Shown: one piece after another, positions 1-8,435 of the stretch
How the letters are laid out: each line of letters begins with the position of its first letter
Numbering within the stretch: position 1 is the stretch's first letter
Assembly (NCBI GenBank): GCA_020846975.1
Contig: JADLCX010000074.1
Span: forward strand, 20,900 to 84,899
Origin: Phycisphaerales bacterium
GTDB lineage: Bacteria > Planctomycetota > Phycisphaerae > Phycisphaerales > UBA1924
DNA length: 64,000 bases
Direction of reading: 5' to 3'
Made by a program: the position numbers and the translations under genes
The notes under the pieces: model-generated
Seen by the model: only the letters and a program-made list of their open reading frames with translations
Told to the model about the DNA's origin: nothing
Databases searched by the model: none

Positions 1-1062
1 TGCGCCCACGCCCGTGTGCATCACGCCGCTGTTGGCCAGCTCGGACTTGATCCTTTCGTTGATGAGCCTCGCGCCGACCTGGATGGCACGCAACTCGGCG
101 GGTCCCGACTCGTCGCCGCCCATGAACCCCACGACCGCGAGGGCCGTGCCGGCGGGAACATCCGCGTTGATCCGCAGGTCCGAGGGCAATGGCGGCGGCG
201 TGAGTTTCCGCGACTCGGTCAGCGTCCGAGACGAAATGCGGTTGCGGTCGGGGAGCCTGCCCAGAAACCCGCCGGCCAGTTTCATCGCCTGTTCGAGGCT
301 CAGGTCGCCCACGATCGCGGCCTCGATCGGCGCGGACTCGATGTGCCAGTCCAGCCACTTCTGCACCGCCAGCGGCGTGAAAGCGCGGATGCGTGCCGGC
401 GAGGGCGGCGCGGTTCTCGGTTCCTTGTCCGTCGGCGGATAGAGCACCGTCGAGAGCACCGTCCGCAGGTGCCCCTGCTCGGAGTTCGAGAGCATCGCCA
501 GCGTCTTCTCGGCCTGCCGAGCCGCCGCCTCGATCGCCTCCGCCTCGACCTCGGGTCGTGACAGCAGTTCGGCGACGACCCGCATGCCCGCCTCGACATC
601 TTCCCGCGAGCCCCAGATGCGGAGCTGGAGCGACGCGCTGGTGCTCTCGGCCTCGATGTACACATCGCGATCGCGGATGAGCCGGCGGGCTTCATCACCC
701 GCGCCCCCGCGGAGTTCCTTGCCCTTCCACGCCGCCGCCGCCGCCATGGAGATGCCGCGGCTCTCCGCGCCCTCCAGCAACTCGCCCCCGATCAGGTTGA
801 TCGTCACGAACACCAGACCCGCCGGCTGCTCCATTCGACGGTGGTGCACGCACACGCCGTTGCGCAGCCACGCCGTGACCACCGGAGCACGCCGGTGTCC
901 CTGCATCTCCACGACGCGCGAGGCCCACTTGCCATCGCAACTCGTGAGCCTCTCTTCGGCCGCGCCGGACTCGGGCGGGTTCGTCGCGCCCGCCGTGATC
1001 GCGCTCGGCCCAACGATCAGGCTCAGAACTCCGGCGAAGATGGCGGGCTTTGGGGCACGCAT
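1..1062 (-). CDS. M16 (insulinase-like) peptidase homologue, partial, probably catalytically inactive
   Basis: The reading frame starts with ATG at 1062 and runs off the left edge without a stop, so 354 N-terminal residues are visible. It begins with a short hydrophobic segment (about residues 7-25) that looks like a signal peptide, so the protein is probably exported. The following pattern, a strand of the type FVTINLIGG then an acidic Glu/Gly stretch, and later segments around a helix-rich region with YPPTD and a GDL motif (IVGDLSLEQA), match the overall order of M16 peptidase domains. The stretch at about residues 104-111, where active members carry the zinc-binding HxxEH, reads ISMAAAAA and has no His or Glu. 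Many M16 proteins work as an active/inactive pair, and this could be the inactive half; the partner is not in the window. The family call is by eye and moderately sure. Confidence 0.6.
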   Translation of the reverse strand, partial: MRAPKPAIFAGVLSLIVGPSAITAGATNPPESGAAEERLTSCDGKWASRVVEMQGHRRAPVVTAWLRNGVCVHHRRMEQPAGLVFVTINLIGGELLEGAESRGISMAAAAAWKGKELRGGAGDEARRLIRDRDVYIEAESTSASLQLRIWGSREDVEAGMRVVAELLSRPEVEAEAIEAAARQAEKTLAMLSNSEQGHLRTVLSTVLYPPTDKEPRTAPPSPARIRAFTPLAVQKWLDWHIESAPIEAAIVGDLSLEQAMKLAGGFLGRLPDRNRISSRTLTESRKLTPPPLPSDLRINADVPAGTALAVVGFMGGDESGPAELRAIQVGARLINERIKSELANSGVMHTGVGA

Positions 1063-1152
1063 CGGCTTGTGCTTGTATATCGGCCGAGCCGGCCGGTTGC
1101 AGGGGAGGGTCTTGCCCACCCGCGCGCCTGTCGGATCCCCTCAAAACACCGA

Positions 1153-4100
1153 TCAGGGACCGAGAATGTCGCAGCCCCCCTTGCAGCCCTCGCCGGCCTC
1201 GAACCGCCCGCGCAGGATCCCGGCGATCGCCTCGTCGATCGTTTCTCTCACCTTGTCCAGTTCCATCTCGCCGAACGCGCAAGATCCTCGCTGGCCCGTG
1301 GCGGTCAACCAGTACTCGGCGACGCCTTGCACATCGGACTCGATGTGGGCCCGCCACGCCATCACGTAGGTGCCCAGTTGCAGATCGTCCGTTCTCGGCT
1401 CGACGAGGTCCTTGCGAGCGCTGCCCGACTTGTAGTCCACGATCCGGTACCCCGCCGTGCCGTCGGGCAGCACGATCTGATCCACCCGGTCGATCTTGGC
1501 CTCGAACGTGTGCTCCACCGAAGGGTCCGCGACCGTCGCATACTTGAAGTCGATCCGCTTTTCGAGTTCGAGGATCTGCGCCTCGGGGTCGTGCAATCGC
1601 GAGAAGAACAGCCGGAGTTGCTGCAAGAGTTGATCGAGTTCCGCCGAGTCGACCTCGCTCGCGGCATCAACCTCCGCGAAATACTCGCGCCTCGCGATTG
1701 CTTCCAGCGAACCCAGCGCGGGCAGCGGCAGTCCATCCGCATCGGCCTTCCGATACTCGGCGTAGAACCGCTCCAGCGACCTGTGCAGGACCTGCCCGAG
1801 AATCTGCTGTGTCGCGGCCGCCTCTTGCAGCCCCAACTGGTGCTTGAGGTACCAGCACCTCGGACAGCGGCGGTAATCCGCGATCATCGTATAACTCAAC
1901 CGCAGCGGCGCGATGGGGGCGCGCAGAACGACCTTGCCCGGCCTGCCCGGATCGGTGGTGACGGGGCGAACCGCGTCGGCCCTCACCGACTCCCGCAGGG
2001 TGTTGATGTACGGGTCACCCGCGTCGCAGATCGACGGCAGGCTCCGCTCGGCGTCGATCGCCGCGATCGCCGCGAGCCGCCGGGCGACCCGCTCCAGCTC
2101 CGACATCGCGTGCTCGAGTTGATCGGCCCCCGCGTCCGGGCTGTCGAGCCGCGACAGGGCCCCGGCCGCCTCGAGCCGCAGGTCGGTCCGCGCACGCCCG
2201 ATGATCTCCCGGCGGCGCTCGTCGCCGCGGAAGCTCGCGGCGCCCGTGATCGGCGGCCGTATCGCCGACGAGACCCGCGACGCCTCGCGGAGCACATCTT
2301 CCTGGTCTCGCTCCCGGACCACGCCGCTCCGCGCCAACCCCGCGTCGTGCACGATCTCCTCGAAGAAGTTCGTGGTCCTGCTCCGCGTCTTGTTCCGCTT
2401 GGCCAGCAGGACCAGGCGATTCTCCGCCCGCGTGCACGCCACGTAGAACACCCGTCGCTCCTCGGCGCGCACGCGGTCCTTGCCTTCGAGCGTCGGGCCG
2501 ATCTCGGCCGCGAACGATGCGGGAAGCCGCGGGCCATCGGACGAGCGAGCCTTCCCGTAGCCTTGCGACGGATGCACGCGCGGCACGAAAACCGTGTCGA
2601 ACTCGAGCCCCTTGGAGCCGTGCGCGGTGATGAGCCGCACGGCGTCGGCCCGCTGCTCCGGATCGCCGTCGCCGTTGCCGCCATCGTCGATCCGAGCGGA
2701 CTCGTCGCGCCGGTCCAGCTTGCGGTCGTCGGTGCTGAGGTCGTCGAAATACCCGAGAAACTCGGCGATCCCGCCCGGCGCGGGCAGCCGCGACTGCCGT
2801 TCCTGCGCGAACCGCAGGAGCGCGACCACCGCCTCGATCCGTTCCGCCCGCGTCCGGTCGTCGGGGAGATCGGCGTGGATGAGGCCGGTCTCACGGACGA
2901 TCACGTGCAGCGCGGCGGCGGCGCGCATCTCCGCGGCCGCGCGAGCCAGACGCTCGTGGAGCTCCGCGAACCGCCGGACCACCGGATCATCGCCATCCCG
3001 CCTTGCCAGCCATGCCACGAACCCGCCGGGATCGTCGTGCGAGCCTTCCAGCCCCCCGGAATCCGCCGCCCGCCAGCGCGACAGGGCCGCGCGGTAGTTC
3101 CTCTCCCACTGGCCGATCGCCTCAACGCCGACGTGGAAGGGCACCCCTGAGAGCAGCGCCCTCGCACACCACGCCTCGCGCGGGCTCACGATCAGCCTCA
3201 TCCACGCCATGATCGACCGCACGCCCTCGTTCTCGGTCGCGTCCGTGGATCGATCGTGAACCGCCGGGATGCGCTCGAGCCAGAGAGCCTCCCGCACGCG
3301 CTCCGCATCACCCCCGCTGCGCACGATCACCGCGTAGCGCGACCACCGGGCGCCCTCACCGTCCGCGACCGGCGCATCCGCGCGAGAGGCGACATCCGCG
3401 CGGATCATCGCCGCGATGACCTCGCCGTCCACCATGTCCTCTCGGAGGTTGATGCACTCCACCACGCCGGGCGGGTCGGCCGGCTCGCCCTTCGGAAACT
3501 CGATGACCTTGCCGGGCTCGAACCTGGCCTCCGCGCGCTCGATGATGGAGTTGCCCGCCGCGATGATCCGGGGCCGGCTCCGGTAGTTCTCGGTGAGCGC
3601 GATGCGCCGCGATTCGGTCCAGATCGAATCAAAGCGCCAGAAGGCCCGATCGTCGGCGCCGCGGAACCCGTAGATGGCCTGGTCGTCATCCCCGACCACG
3701 ACCAGTTCCTGGCCGGACGCGCGGGACTCGCCGCGGCAGTTCTTGGGCGGCGCGAGCAGGCGCAGGAGTTCGATGTTGGCCTGGTTGACATCCTGGAACT
3801 CGTCAACAATCACGTGCCGGTATTCGTCTCGCACGATCGAGGCCACGCCCGCCGAGCCGCGGAGGAGTTCGATCGGCAGCATCTGCAAGTCGCCGAAACT
3901 CAGCAGCCCGCGCCGGCGCCGCGACGCGACGTACCGCCCGTGCAGCTCGGCCATCCCCGCGAACTGCCGCTGCCTCGACTGTTCCGCTTCGAGTTCCGCG
4001 CCCTCGATCGAATCGCCGGCCGGATTCTGCCCTCGATGTATCGCCTCGGCCCACTCCGCCGCGATCCCCGTCGTCGCCTCCGGCGCGAGCGCATGGTTGT

Positions 4101-4650
4101 CGAACAGCTCGAAGTACCCCAGCGCCTTCTGCGCCACGGCATCGACACCCCCGGCACGCTCCGGCGCGAACAGGTCGTGATCGAGGATCAACCGTTGCAG
4201 AAGCCGGGCCGCCTGCGCCGAATCGATCAGCGAACACCGGCGGGCGCGCCGCGCACCGTCGCCATCCTCGATCGGTTCACCGCTGTAGAGACTTCCCGAG
4301 ATCGGCGGCAGCGCGAGCACGTCGCCGAAGCGGCGCAGGAGCCTCAGCCCGAACCCGTGCAGCGTGTGCGCGTTGATCCGCTCGGCCCTGGCGGGATCGA
4401 CCAGCTCCGCCAGCCGAGTCTTCAACTCCCTCGCGGCCTTGACGGTGAACGTCATCACCAGCACGTGCTCGGGCAGGACGCCGCGACGCTCGATCAGATC
4501 CGCCACGCGATGCACGATCACCCGGGTTTTTCCGGTTCCCGGGCCCGCGAGCACGATCAGGGGGCACCCCTGGTGCTCCACCGCCCTGCGCTGGGCCTCG
4601 TTCAGCCGCGCCGACGCAACTTTCGACCCTTTCACTCGCTCATCCGCCAT
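1153..4650 (-). CDS. UvrD/PcrA-type superfamily 1 DNA helicase fused to a RecB-like (PD-(D/E)XK) nuclease domain
   Basis: A protein of 1165 residues starting at the ATG at 4650 (an in-frame upstream ATG at 4695 lies too close to rsmD and is less likely). SF1A helicase motifs are clear: Walker A GPGTGKT at residues 36-42, Walker B VDEFQD near 282-287, motif III GDDDQAIYGFRGA near 320-332, motif IV around TENYRSRP, and motifs V/VI as HGSKGLEFDTVF and YVACTRAENRL. The C-terminal quarter is a RecB-type nuclease with IDRVD and IVDYKSG. Two Cys in YRRCPRCWYL at its start and GCKGGC at 1155-1160 resemble the four-Cys Fe-S arrangement of AddB/Cas4 nucleases. The likely role is repair or end-processing of double-strand breaks, with ATP-driven 3'-5' unwinding. 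No AddB- or RecC-like partner is adjacent, so it may act alone. It lies 41 bp downstream of rsmD in the same direction. Confidence 0.9.
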   Translation of the reverse strand: MADERVKGSKVASARLNEAQRRAVEHQGCPLIVLAGPGTGKTRVIVHRVADLIERRGVLPEHVLVMTFTVKAARELKTRLAELVDPARAERINAHTLHGFGLRLLRRFGDVLALPPISGSLYSGEPIEDGDGARRARRCSLIDSAQAARLLQRLILDHDLFAPERAGGVDAVAQKALGYFELFDNHALAPEATTGIAAEWAEAIHRGQNPAGDSIEGAELEAEQSRQRQFAGMAELHGRYVASRRRRGLLSFGDLQMLPIELLRGSAGVASIVRDEYRHVIVDEFQDVNQANIELLRLLAPPKNCRGESRASGQELVVVGDDDQAIYGFRGADDRAFWRFDSIWTESRRIALTENYRSRPRIIAAGNSIIERAEARFEPGKVIEFPKGEPADPPGVVECINLREDMVDGEVIAAMIRADVASRADAPVADGEGARWSRYAVIVRSGGDAERVREALWLERIPAVHDRSTDATENEGVRSIMAWMRLIVSPREAWCARALLSGVPFHVGVEAIGQWERNYRAALSRWRAADSGGLEGSHDDPGGFVAWLARRDGDDPVVRRFAELHERLARAAAEMRAAAALHVIVRETGLIHADLPDDRTRAERIEAVVALLRFAQERQSRLPAPGGIAEFLGYFDDLSTDDRKLDRRDESARIDDGGNGDGDPEQRADAVRLITAHGSKGLEFDTVFVPRVHPSQGYGKARSSDGPRLPASFAAEIGPTLEGKDRVRAEERRVFYVACTRAENRLVLLAKRNKTRSRTTNFFEEIVHDAGLARSGVVRERDQEDVLREASRVSSAIRPPITGAASFRGDERRREIIGRARTDLRLEAAGALSRLDSPDAGADQLEHAMSELERVARRLAAIAAIDAERSLPSICDAGDPYINTLRESVRADAVRPVTTDPGRPGKVVLRAPIAPLRLSYTMIADYRRCPRCWYLKHQLGLQEAAATQQILGQVLHRSLERFYAEYRKADADGLPLPALGSLEAIARREYFAEVDAASEVDSAELDQLLQQLRLFFSRLHDPEAQILELEKRIDFKYATVADPSVEHTFEAKIDRVDQIVLPDGTAGYRIVDYKSGSARKDLVEPRTDDLQLGTYVMAWRAHIESDVQGVAEYWLTATGQRGSCAFGEMELDKVRETIDEAIAGILRGRFEAGEGCKGGCDILGP

Positions 4651-4691
4651 GACCGCAGTGTAGTGGGTCCGCGCCGGGCCCCGAAGGACAC

Positions 4692-5540
4692 TCACGCCTC
4701 GGGCTTGCGCTTCATGTACAGGTGAACCGCCTGGGACGCGTAGGCGTGCGTCTCCGGACCTTCCGCGTTCGGGAAGGTCAGATCGACCTCGTGCCTGACG
4801 AGCTCGAACTCGGGCTGGGCTTCCTGTCGGTCCTGCCGCTCGCGCCAGTCCTGCAACGCGGCGTCGCTCTCGGCCTTGATCTCGTCGATGTCAACCGCGT
4901 CGCCGACCCACTCCTTGTTCGACCACTGCTCTTGCTCGTCCTCGTTGAGGTGATCCGGGTGGCGTCGCTGCTCGAATCGACGCTGACGCCTCTCGGCCAT
5001 TCCCACCAGCGGCGATCGCCACTCACGCCGGCCATCCGAGTGCACCAGTTCCTCGTGACGGAAGGGCCACGGCGTTCGCAGCATCGCGAACCCATCGTCG
5101 CCGAGCAGGTCGATGACCCGGCCGAACTGCCGACGCACCCGGTCCCAACCTTGCGGCTCCCAGACCAGCGGGTAGGGCGGGTCGAAGAACGCCAGCGTGA
5201 CCGGACGCGGCGCGCGGCTCAGCGTGGCCGGGCCCAGCGCATCGGCGCGGACAACCTCGCACTGGTCCTCGCACCCCAGTTTGGCGATGTTCTGTTCGAG
5301 CAGGTCCGCGACCTTGCGGTCACGCTCGACGAACACGCATCGCGCCGCGCCCCGGCTGATCGCCTCGAGGCCCACCGCGCCCGTGCCCGCAAAGCAATCC
5401 AGCACGTTCGCGCCGTCGCAGTTACCCCGCAGAAGCCCGAACAACGACTCCTTGACCCGGTCCGGCATCGGGCGCGTCGTCATCGCGTCCCTGGGCGAGA
5501 GCAGCAAACGGGAGCGGAACTTGCCGGAGATGATCCTCAT
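4692..5540 (-). CDS. rsmD: 16S rRNA (guanine(966)-N(2))-methyltransferase RsmD with a C-terminal extension
   Basis: S-adenosylmethionine-dependent methyltransferase that modifies a guanine of 16S rRNA during small-subunit assembly. The start MRIISGKFR at 5540 is the typical RsmD N terminus; the longer in-frame ATG at 5564 would add eight untypical residues. The SAM-binding motif VLDCFAGTGAVGLEA spans about residues 46-60 and the catalytic DPPY is at 120-123. The family is usually 180-200 residues; this one is 282, with about 90 extra charged residues at the C terminus (rich in Glu, Asp, Gln, Arg) ending in YMKRKPEA. That tail is not part of the known fold. The gene lies between a hypothetical gene (33 bp upstream) and the helicase in a tightly packed minus-strand set. 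Confidence 0.9.
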   Translation of the reverse strand: MRIISGKFRSRLLLSPRDAMTTRPMPDRVKESLFGLLRGNCDGANVLDCFAGTGAVGLEAISRGAARCVFVERDRKVADLLEQNIAKLGCEDQCEVVRADALGPATLSRAPRPVTLAFFDPPYPLVWEPQGWDRVRRQFGRVIDLLGDDGFAMLRTPWPFRHEELVHSDGRREWRSPLVGMAERRQRRFEQRRHPDHLNEDEQEQWSNKEWVGDAVDIDEIKAESDAALQDWRERQDRQEAQPEFELVRHEVDLTFPNAEGPETHAYASQAVHLYMKRKPEA

Positions 5541-5573
5541 ACCCGCGCAGCAAAGCACGCGCACGCCCGCAGG

Positions 5574-6218
5574 TCAAGCCGTCACCACCGACTCGATCGA
5601 GCGGGAAACCAGCTTCGGCGCGGCGACGCCGGTCCGGACCTGCCAGAACCCCGGCTCTCCCCGGTCGCTCCACCAGCGACGGAACTGGCCGCGAGGATCC
5701 TCGGCGTAGACGTCCAGCGACGATGTTCCCACAAAGACCGCGCGGTGCAGGAGCAGCAAGTCCTCGCTCACGTACTCGTCGTCCGCCGCCACGCCCACCA
5801 ACGCATCGACCAATCGGCCGAAGAGTTCGGGGTCGGTCTTCAGCAGGATGTGGGCCTCGGACCAGATGTAGTAGCGGTTCTTGATCGGTTCCGTCCCATC
5901 GGGTGCGGGCCTGCGTCGAAGGCTGCCGACCACACCGAGCGGCGAGTCGATCTGACGCGCCATCCGGCCGAACCCCAACTGCGCCTCCAGCACGCTGCAG
6001 AACGACTGGAGGTCACGGATCTTCGAGCCGTCCAGCACGCAGACCTGCGTCTGGTTCAGGTGACGCAGGTGCCACGAGAGGTTGTTCACAAACCTGCGAC
6101 GCTCGGCCGGATCGCCCGACCACGCGCACACATGGTGCTCCTCCAGCAGTTGCAGCACGCGCAACTGCCACGGCACGACTTCGATTGGGCGCCCGACGAT
6201 GGGCGTTGTTGGTTTCAT
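5574..6218 (-). CDS. conserved hypothetical protein, about 214 aa
   Basis: No known domain is recognised. The start is taken at the ATG at 6218 (MKPTTPIVGRP); an upstream in-frame ATG at 6236 is possible. The product is soluble, has no signal peptide or membrane segment, and contains clustered aromatic residues (WQLRVLQLLEEHHVCAW, NRYYIW, FRRWW) and a well-formed hydrophobic core pattern, so it is probably a folded protein and not a shadow frame. Codon use matches its neighbours. It sits directly upstream of rsmD on the same strand, which suggests co-transcription but does not indicate a function. Confidence 0.6.
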   Translation of the reverse strand: MKPTTPIVGRPIEVVPWQLRVLQLLEEHHVCAWSGDPAERRRFVNNLSWHLRHLNQTQVCVLDGSKIRDLQSFCSVLEAQLGFGRMARQIDSPLGVVGSLRRRPAPDGTEPIKNRYYIWSEAHILLKTDPELFGRLVDALVGVAADDEYVSEDLLLLHRAVFVGTSSLDVYAEDPRGQFRRWWSDRGEPGFWQVRTGVAAPKLVSRSIESVVTA

Positions 6219-6476
6219 GGCGGCCCACCTGCGCATGGGCCCCCGTTCCCCGAGTACCTGTCTCTACAGAGAATTCAGCGTAAAGGCTGCGTGAATGTCT
6301 CCCTTATCTGGCACCGACCTCGCGCCTTCTTGAATAATTCTGTACGATGAACAACTGCTTGTCCAGCGCAAGATACAAATCCAGATACGTTTTGACGGGG
6401 TTGAGACCCAGCAGGCCCGCTGTTCACCTTAATTGAGGGAATCTCATCTGCGGGTGCTGCGATCGAGCGAAGGCCG
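6219..6476. other. AT-richer intergenic region, 258 bp
   Basis: This stretch is clearly lower in GC than the flanking genes. It separates the C terminus of the FecR-like gene (ending at 6477) from the start of the hypothetical gene at 6218, both on the minus strand, so it should hold the promoter of the hypothetical-rsmD-helicase set. No pair of boxes stands out. A short open frame here (6275-6487, minus) has unconvincing composition and is not annotated. Confidence 0.5.
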
Positions 6477-7457
6477 TCAGAAACCACCTATTCCGGTGAC
6501 CTGCACGCGCTCGATCTGCGTGCCTCGAAAGGCTCCATAAGACACCCGCAAACCGGGCTGGGCCTCGACGGGCTTGGAGCGGTCGGGGCTTCGGACGATG
6601 GCCTTGTGTTCAACTGAACCGGAGGTGGGCAGGACCTCGACGGTCCCCCGGTAAACGAGGATGGTCGGAACGCCGGTTGCCGGCGACCGTTCGACGACCA
6701 CGCGGCTGAGACGACCCACTTGGACGGTCACACCGCCATCCACGGTCAGCGTCGCCTCGGATTGCAGTCCGGTACGGAGTTCGTACCGCCCCGAGGCCTG
6801 ATCGCCGGGCGCCGGCGTCTGCCACGGAGCGTCTTCAGCCGAGACGGGGCGCCATTGAACACCCGCGAGCAGACCGTACACGGCGGAGAGCACGAGGCTT
6901 GCCGCTTCTCCGGTTGAAGTTGTGGCAGACGCGTCGCGCGGACCTCGCAAGACGTTCAACGTCGGCTGCTCGGGCTGCGGGGGCGGCTCGGGCGTCGCGG
7001 ATTTGGGCTCGGGCGAGGAGGGCGGAGGCTCTGCCGTGTTGGTCGGGGCCGTCGGTGCGGCCGTCGGCTGAACGGGGTGGGGTCCGGCACTCCGCTCAAC
7101 GGGAACGGGCGCGGCCTTCGGCTTGGGCGTGTCGGGAAGGTTGAGTTCCGTGGCGGCCGCCGCGGGAGCGGGCGACTGCGCCGGCGGGGGCGGGGCGATC
7201 GGGGGGGCGAACTTCTCCGGTGGCGGATCGCCGGGAAGAACCTGCCCCGGCCTGCGCGCCGCGGCCTGCTTGGCGAGATCAACGATCGGCTGCTTGACGA
7301 CGCGGCCGCGGCGGACGGGGGTGTTCGCGGGCTTGGCGGGCGGCTGCGCGGATGCGAGGGCGTCGTACGCCACGATCGAGGTTGCGAGGAATGCCGCGGC
7401 GACCGGCGCGAGCGCGAAACGGTGGAGATGTGTGGAAGCGGAACGCGGTTGAGACAC
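6477..7457 (-). CDS. secreted Pro/Ala-rich protein with a C-terminal FecR-like domain
   Basis: A protein of 326 residues starting with GTG at 7457, preceded by GAGGAG six bases upstream. An N-terminal hydrophobic segment (about residues 13-37) ending in ALASA is a good signal peptide. Residues about 40-165 are low-complexity Pro/Ala/Glu-rich, probably an extended linker. The C-terminal half has the beta-strand pattern of FecR domains: GRYELRTGLQSEATLTVDGG, VQVGRLSRVVVE, TILVYRGTVEV. In FecR and related cell-surface proteins this fold senses or scaffolds in the periplasm. No sigma factor or TonB gene is beside it, so the function here is open. It is followed upstream by a lipoprotein gene in the same direction. 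Confidence 0.6.
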   Translation of the reverse strand: MSQPRSASTHLHRFALAPVAAAFLATSIVAYDALASAQPPAKPANTPVRRGRVVKQPIVDLAKQAAARRPGQVLPGDPPPEKFAPPIAPPPPAQSPAPAAAATELNLPDTPKPKAAPVPVERSAGPHPVQPTAAPTAPTNTAEPPPSSPEPKSATPEPPPQPEQPTLNVLRGPRDASATTSTGEAASLVLSAVYGLLAGVQWRPVSAEDAPWQTPAPGDQASGRYELRTGLQSEATLTVDGGVTVQVGRLSRVVVERSPATGVPTILVYRGTVEVLPTSGSVEHKAIVRSPDRSKPVEAQPGLRVSYGAFRGTQIERVQVTGIGGF

Positions 7458-7496
7458 GGGGAACTCCTCGAAGACAAGCGGGCAGGCCCGATGCGA

Positions 7497-8225
7497 TCAG
7501 GATCGCGGGCGTTTGATGGGCTTGCCGGGAAGCCAAGTGGTTGAGGGAGCGGGAGGTGTGGGGACGGCGACAGATGGCTCGATGGGCTTGGCGACGACCG
7601 GTCGTTCGGGTTCGACCGCGACAACGGGCAGGGGTTCGGGGCGCGGCCGAGCGACGGGTTCTTCGGACGATGCGGCCGCCGGGGCCGTCTGCGCGGGCTC
7701 GGCGCGCGGCAGCGAGGCCAGTTGGTCGCCCGCGGCCGTGATGAGCGTGACCATCTGCGCGCCGGTCAAACCCTGGAACGATCTGGCCTGCGTCGGCAGC
7801 CAGCCGCGCGTCACCAGTCGAGAGACGGCGCGATCCTGCGAAAGACGGCCGATGGTTGCGGGGTCGTCGGTCGCGCGGACGAGGAGTTTCGAGACATCGC
7901 CGATGGTGGCCGCTTCGCGGGCGGGTCGATCGAACCCGGAATCGAGCAACCCCAACTCCTGAGCGTGCTTCACCCGGGCGGGGTAGTCGTTCGCGGATGC
8001 CGAACCCTTCAGCAGCAGGACGCTCTGCAGGGCATCATCGTGACAGACCAGGGGCCGCACCGCCAGCGCATCAAAGAACTCGATCTCGGAAGCGGGCGAG
8101 GCGGCCGGGATCGACTCGACGACCGATCGCTCGAGGATCGGCCGGGCCTCCTGCGGCGATGCGCACGCGCCGAGCAGAAGGCAAACGAGTGCGAGGGCTA
8201 CGGCCGGGACGGTTCGGGTGCGCAT
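7497..8225 (-). CDS. predicted lipoprotein of unknown function
   Basis: The ATG at 8225 gives MRTRTVPAVALALVCLLLGAC, a classical type II signal peptide with lipobox LLGAC, so Cys21 should be lipidated. The remaining ~220 residues have a small helical domain (about residues 22-160, with FQGLTGAQMVTLITAAGDQLASL) and a Pro/Val-rich tail ending in KPIKRPRS. I do not recognise the domain. It lies 39 bp upstream of the FecR-like gene on the same strand; both products are predicted to be exported with Pro-rich tails, which suggests a shared cell-envelope role. The far longer frame extending to 8399 is rejected because the lipoprotein signal fixes the start. Confidence 0.65.
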   Translation of the reverse strand: MRTRTVPAVALALVCLLLGACASPQEARPILERSVVESIPAASPASEIEFFDALAVRPLVCHDDALQSVLLLKGSASANDYPARVKHAQELGLLDSGFDRPAREAATIGDVSKLLVRATDDPATIGRLSQDRAVSRLVTRGWLPTQARSFQGLTGAQMVTLITAAGDQLASLPRAEPAQTAPAAASSEEPVARPRPEPLPVVAVEPERPVVAKPIEPSVAVPTPPAPSTTWLPGKPIKRPRS

Positions 8226-8274
8226 GACGCTGAGGACTCCCTGTCGATCGGCCGATCCGGCCGCGATGCAGGGT

Positions 8275-8303
8275 AGTTGAGCCGGGCGGGGACGTGTTGT
8301 CAA
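8275..8303 (-). promoter_or_regulatory. candidate promoter for the lipoprotein gene
   Basis: On the minus strand a perfect TTGACA (8303-8298) is followed after 17 bp by TCAACT (8280-8275). The -10 match is weak (3 of 6) but spacing is ideal and it lies about 50 bp upstream of the ATG at 8225. Confidence 0.4.
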
Positions 8304-8339
8304 CCAATCGACAGCACGTTGGGGGCATGCGCAAAAGCA

Positions 8340-8387
8340 CAACCCGCGCCCGAGCGAACGTGAGAACGTACGCAGGAGCGCGGGTTG
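8340..8387 (-). terminator. intrinsic terminator after the first PAPG-tail gene
   Basis: Perfect 10-bp arms CAACCCGCGC (8340-8349) and GCGCGGGTTG (8378-8387), with a near-perfect inner helix at 8354-8373. Read on the minus strand the hairpin is followed by TGCTTTTGCG. It lies about 50 bp past the stop of the gene ending at 8436. Confidence 0.6.
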
Positions 8388-8435
8388 CGGACCACCCAAA
8401 GAGGCGAGGGGGCGGGAGACCGTTGGATGCGCCGA

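Noticed and set aside
841..3150. Long plus-strand open frame opposite the helicase gene
   Set aside because: It is antisense to a clear UvrD-type gene; the composition (Arg, Pro and His rich) is that of a shadow in high-GC DNA.
6275..6487. Short minus-strand frame in the intergenic region
   Set aside because: No ribosome site, no hydrophobic or domain pattern, and it overlaps the end of the FecR-like gene.
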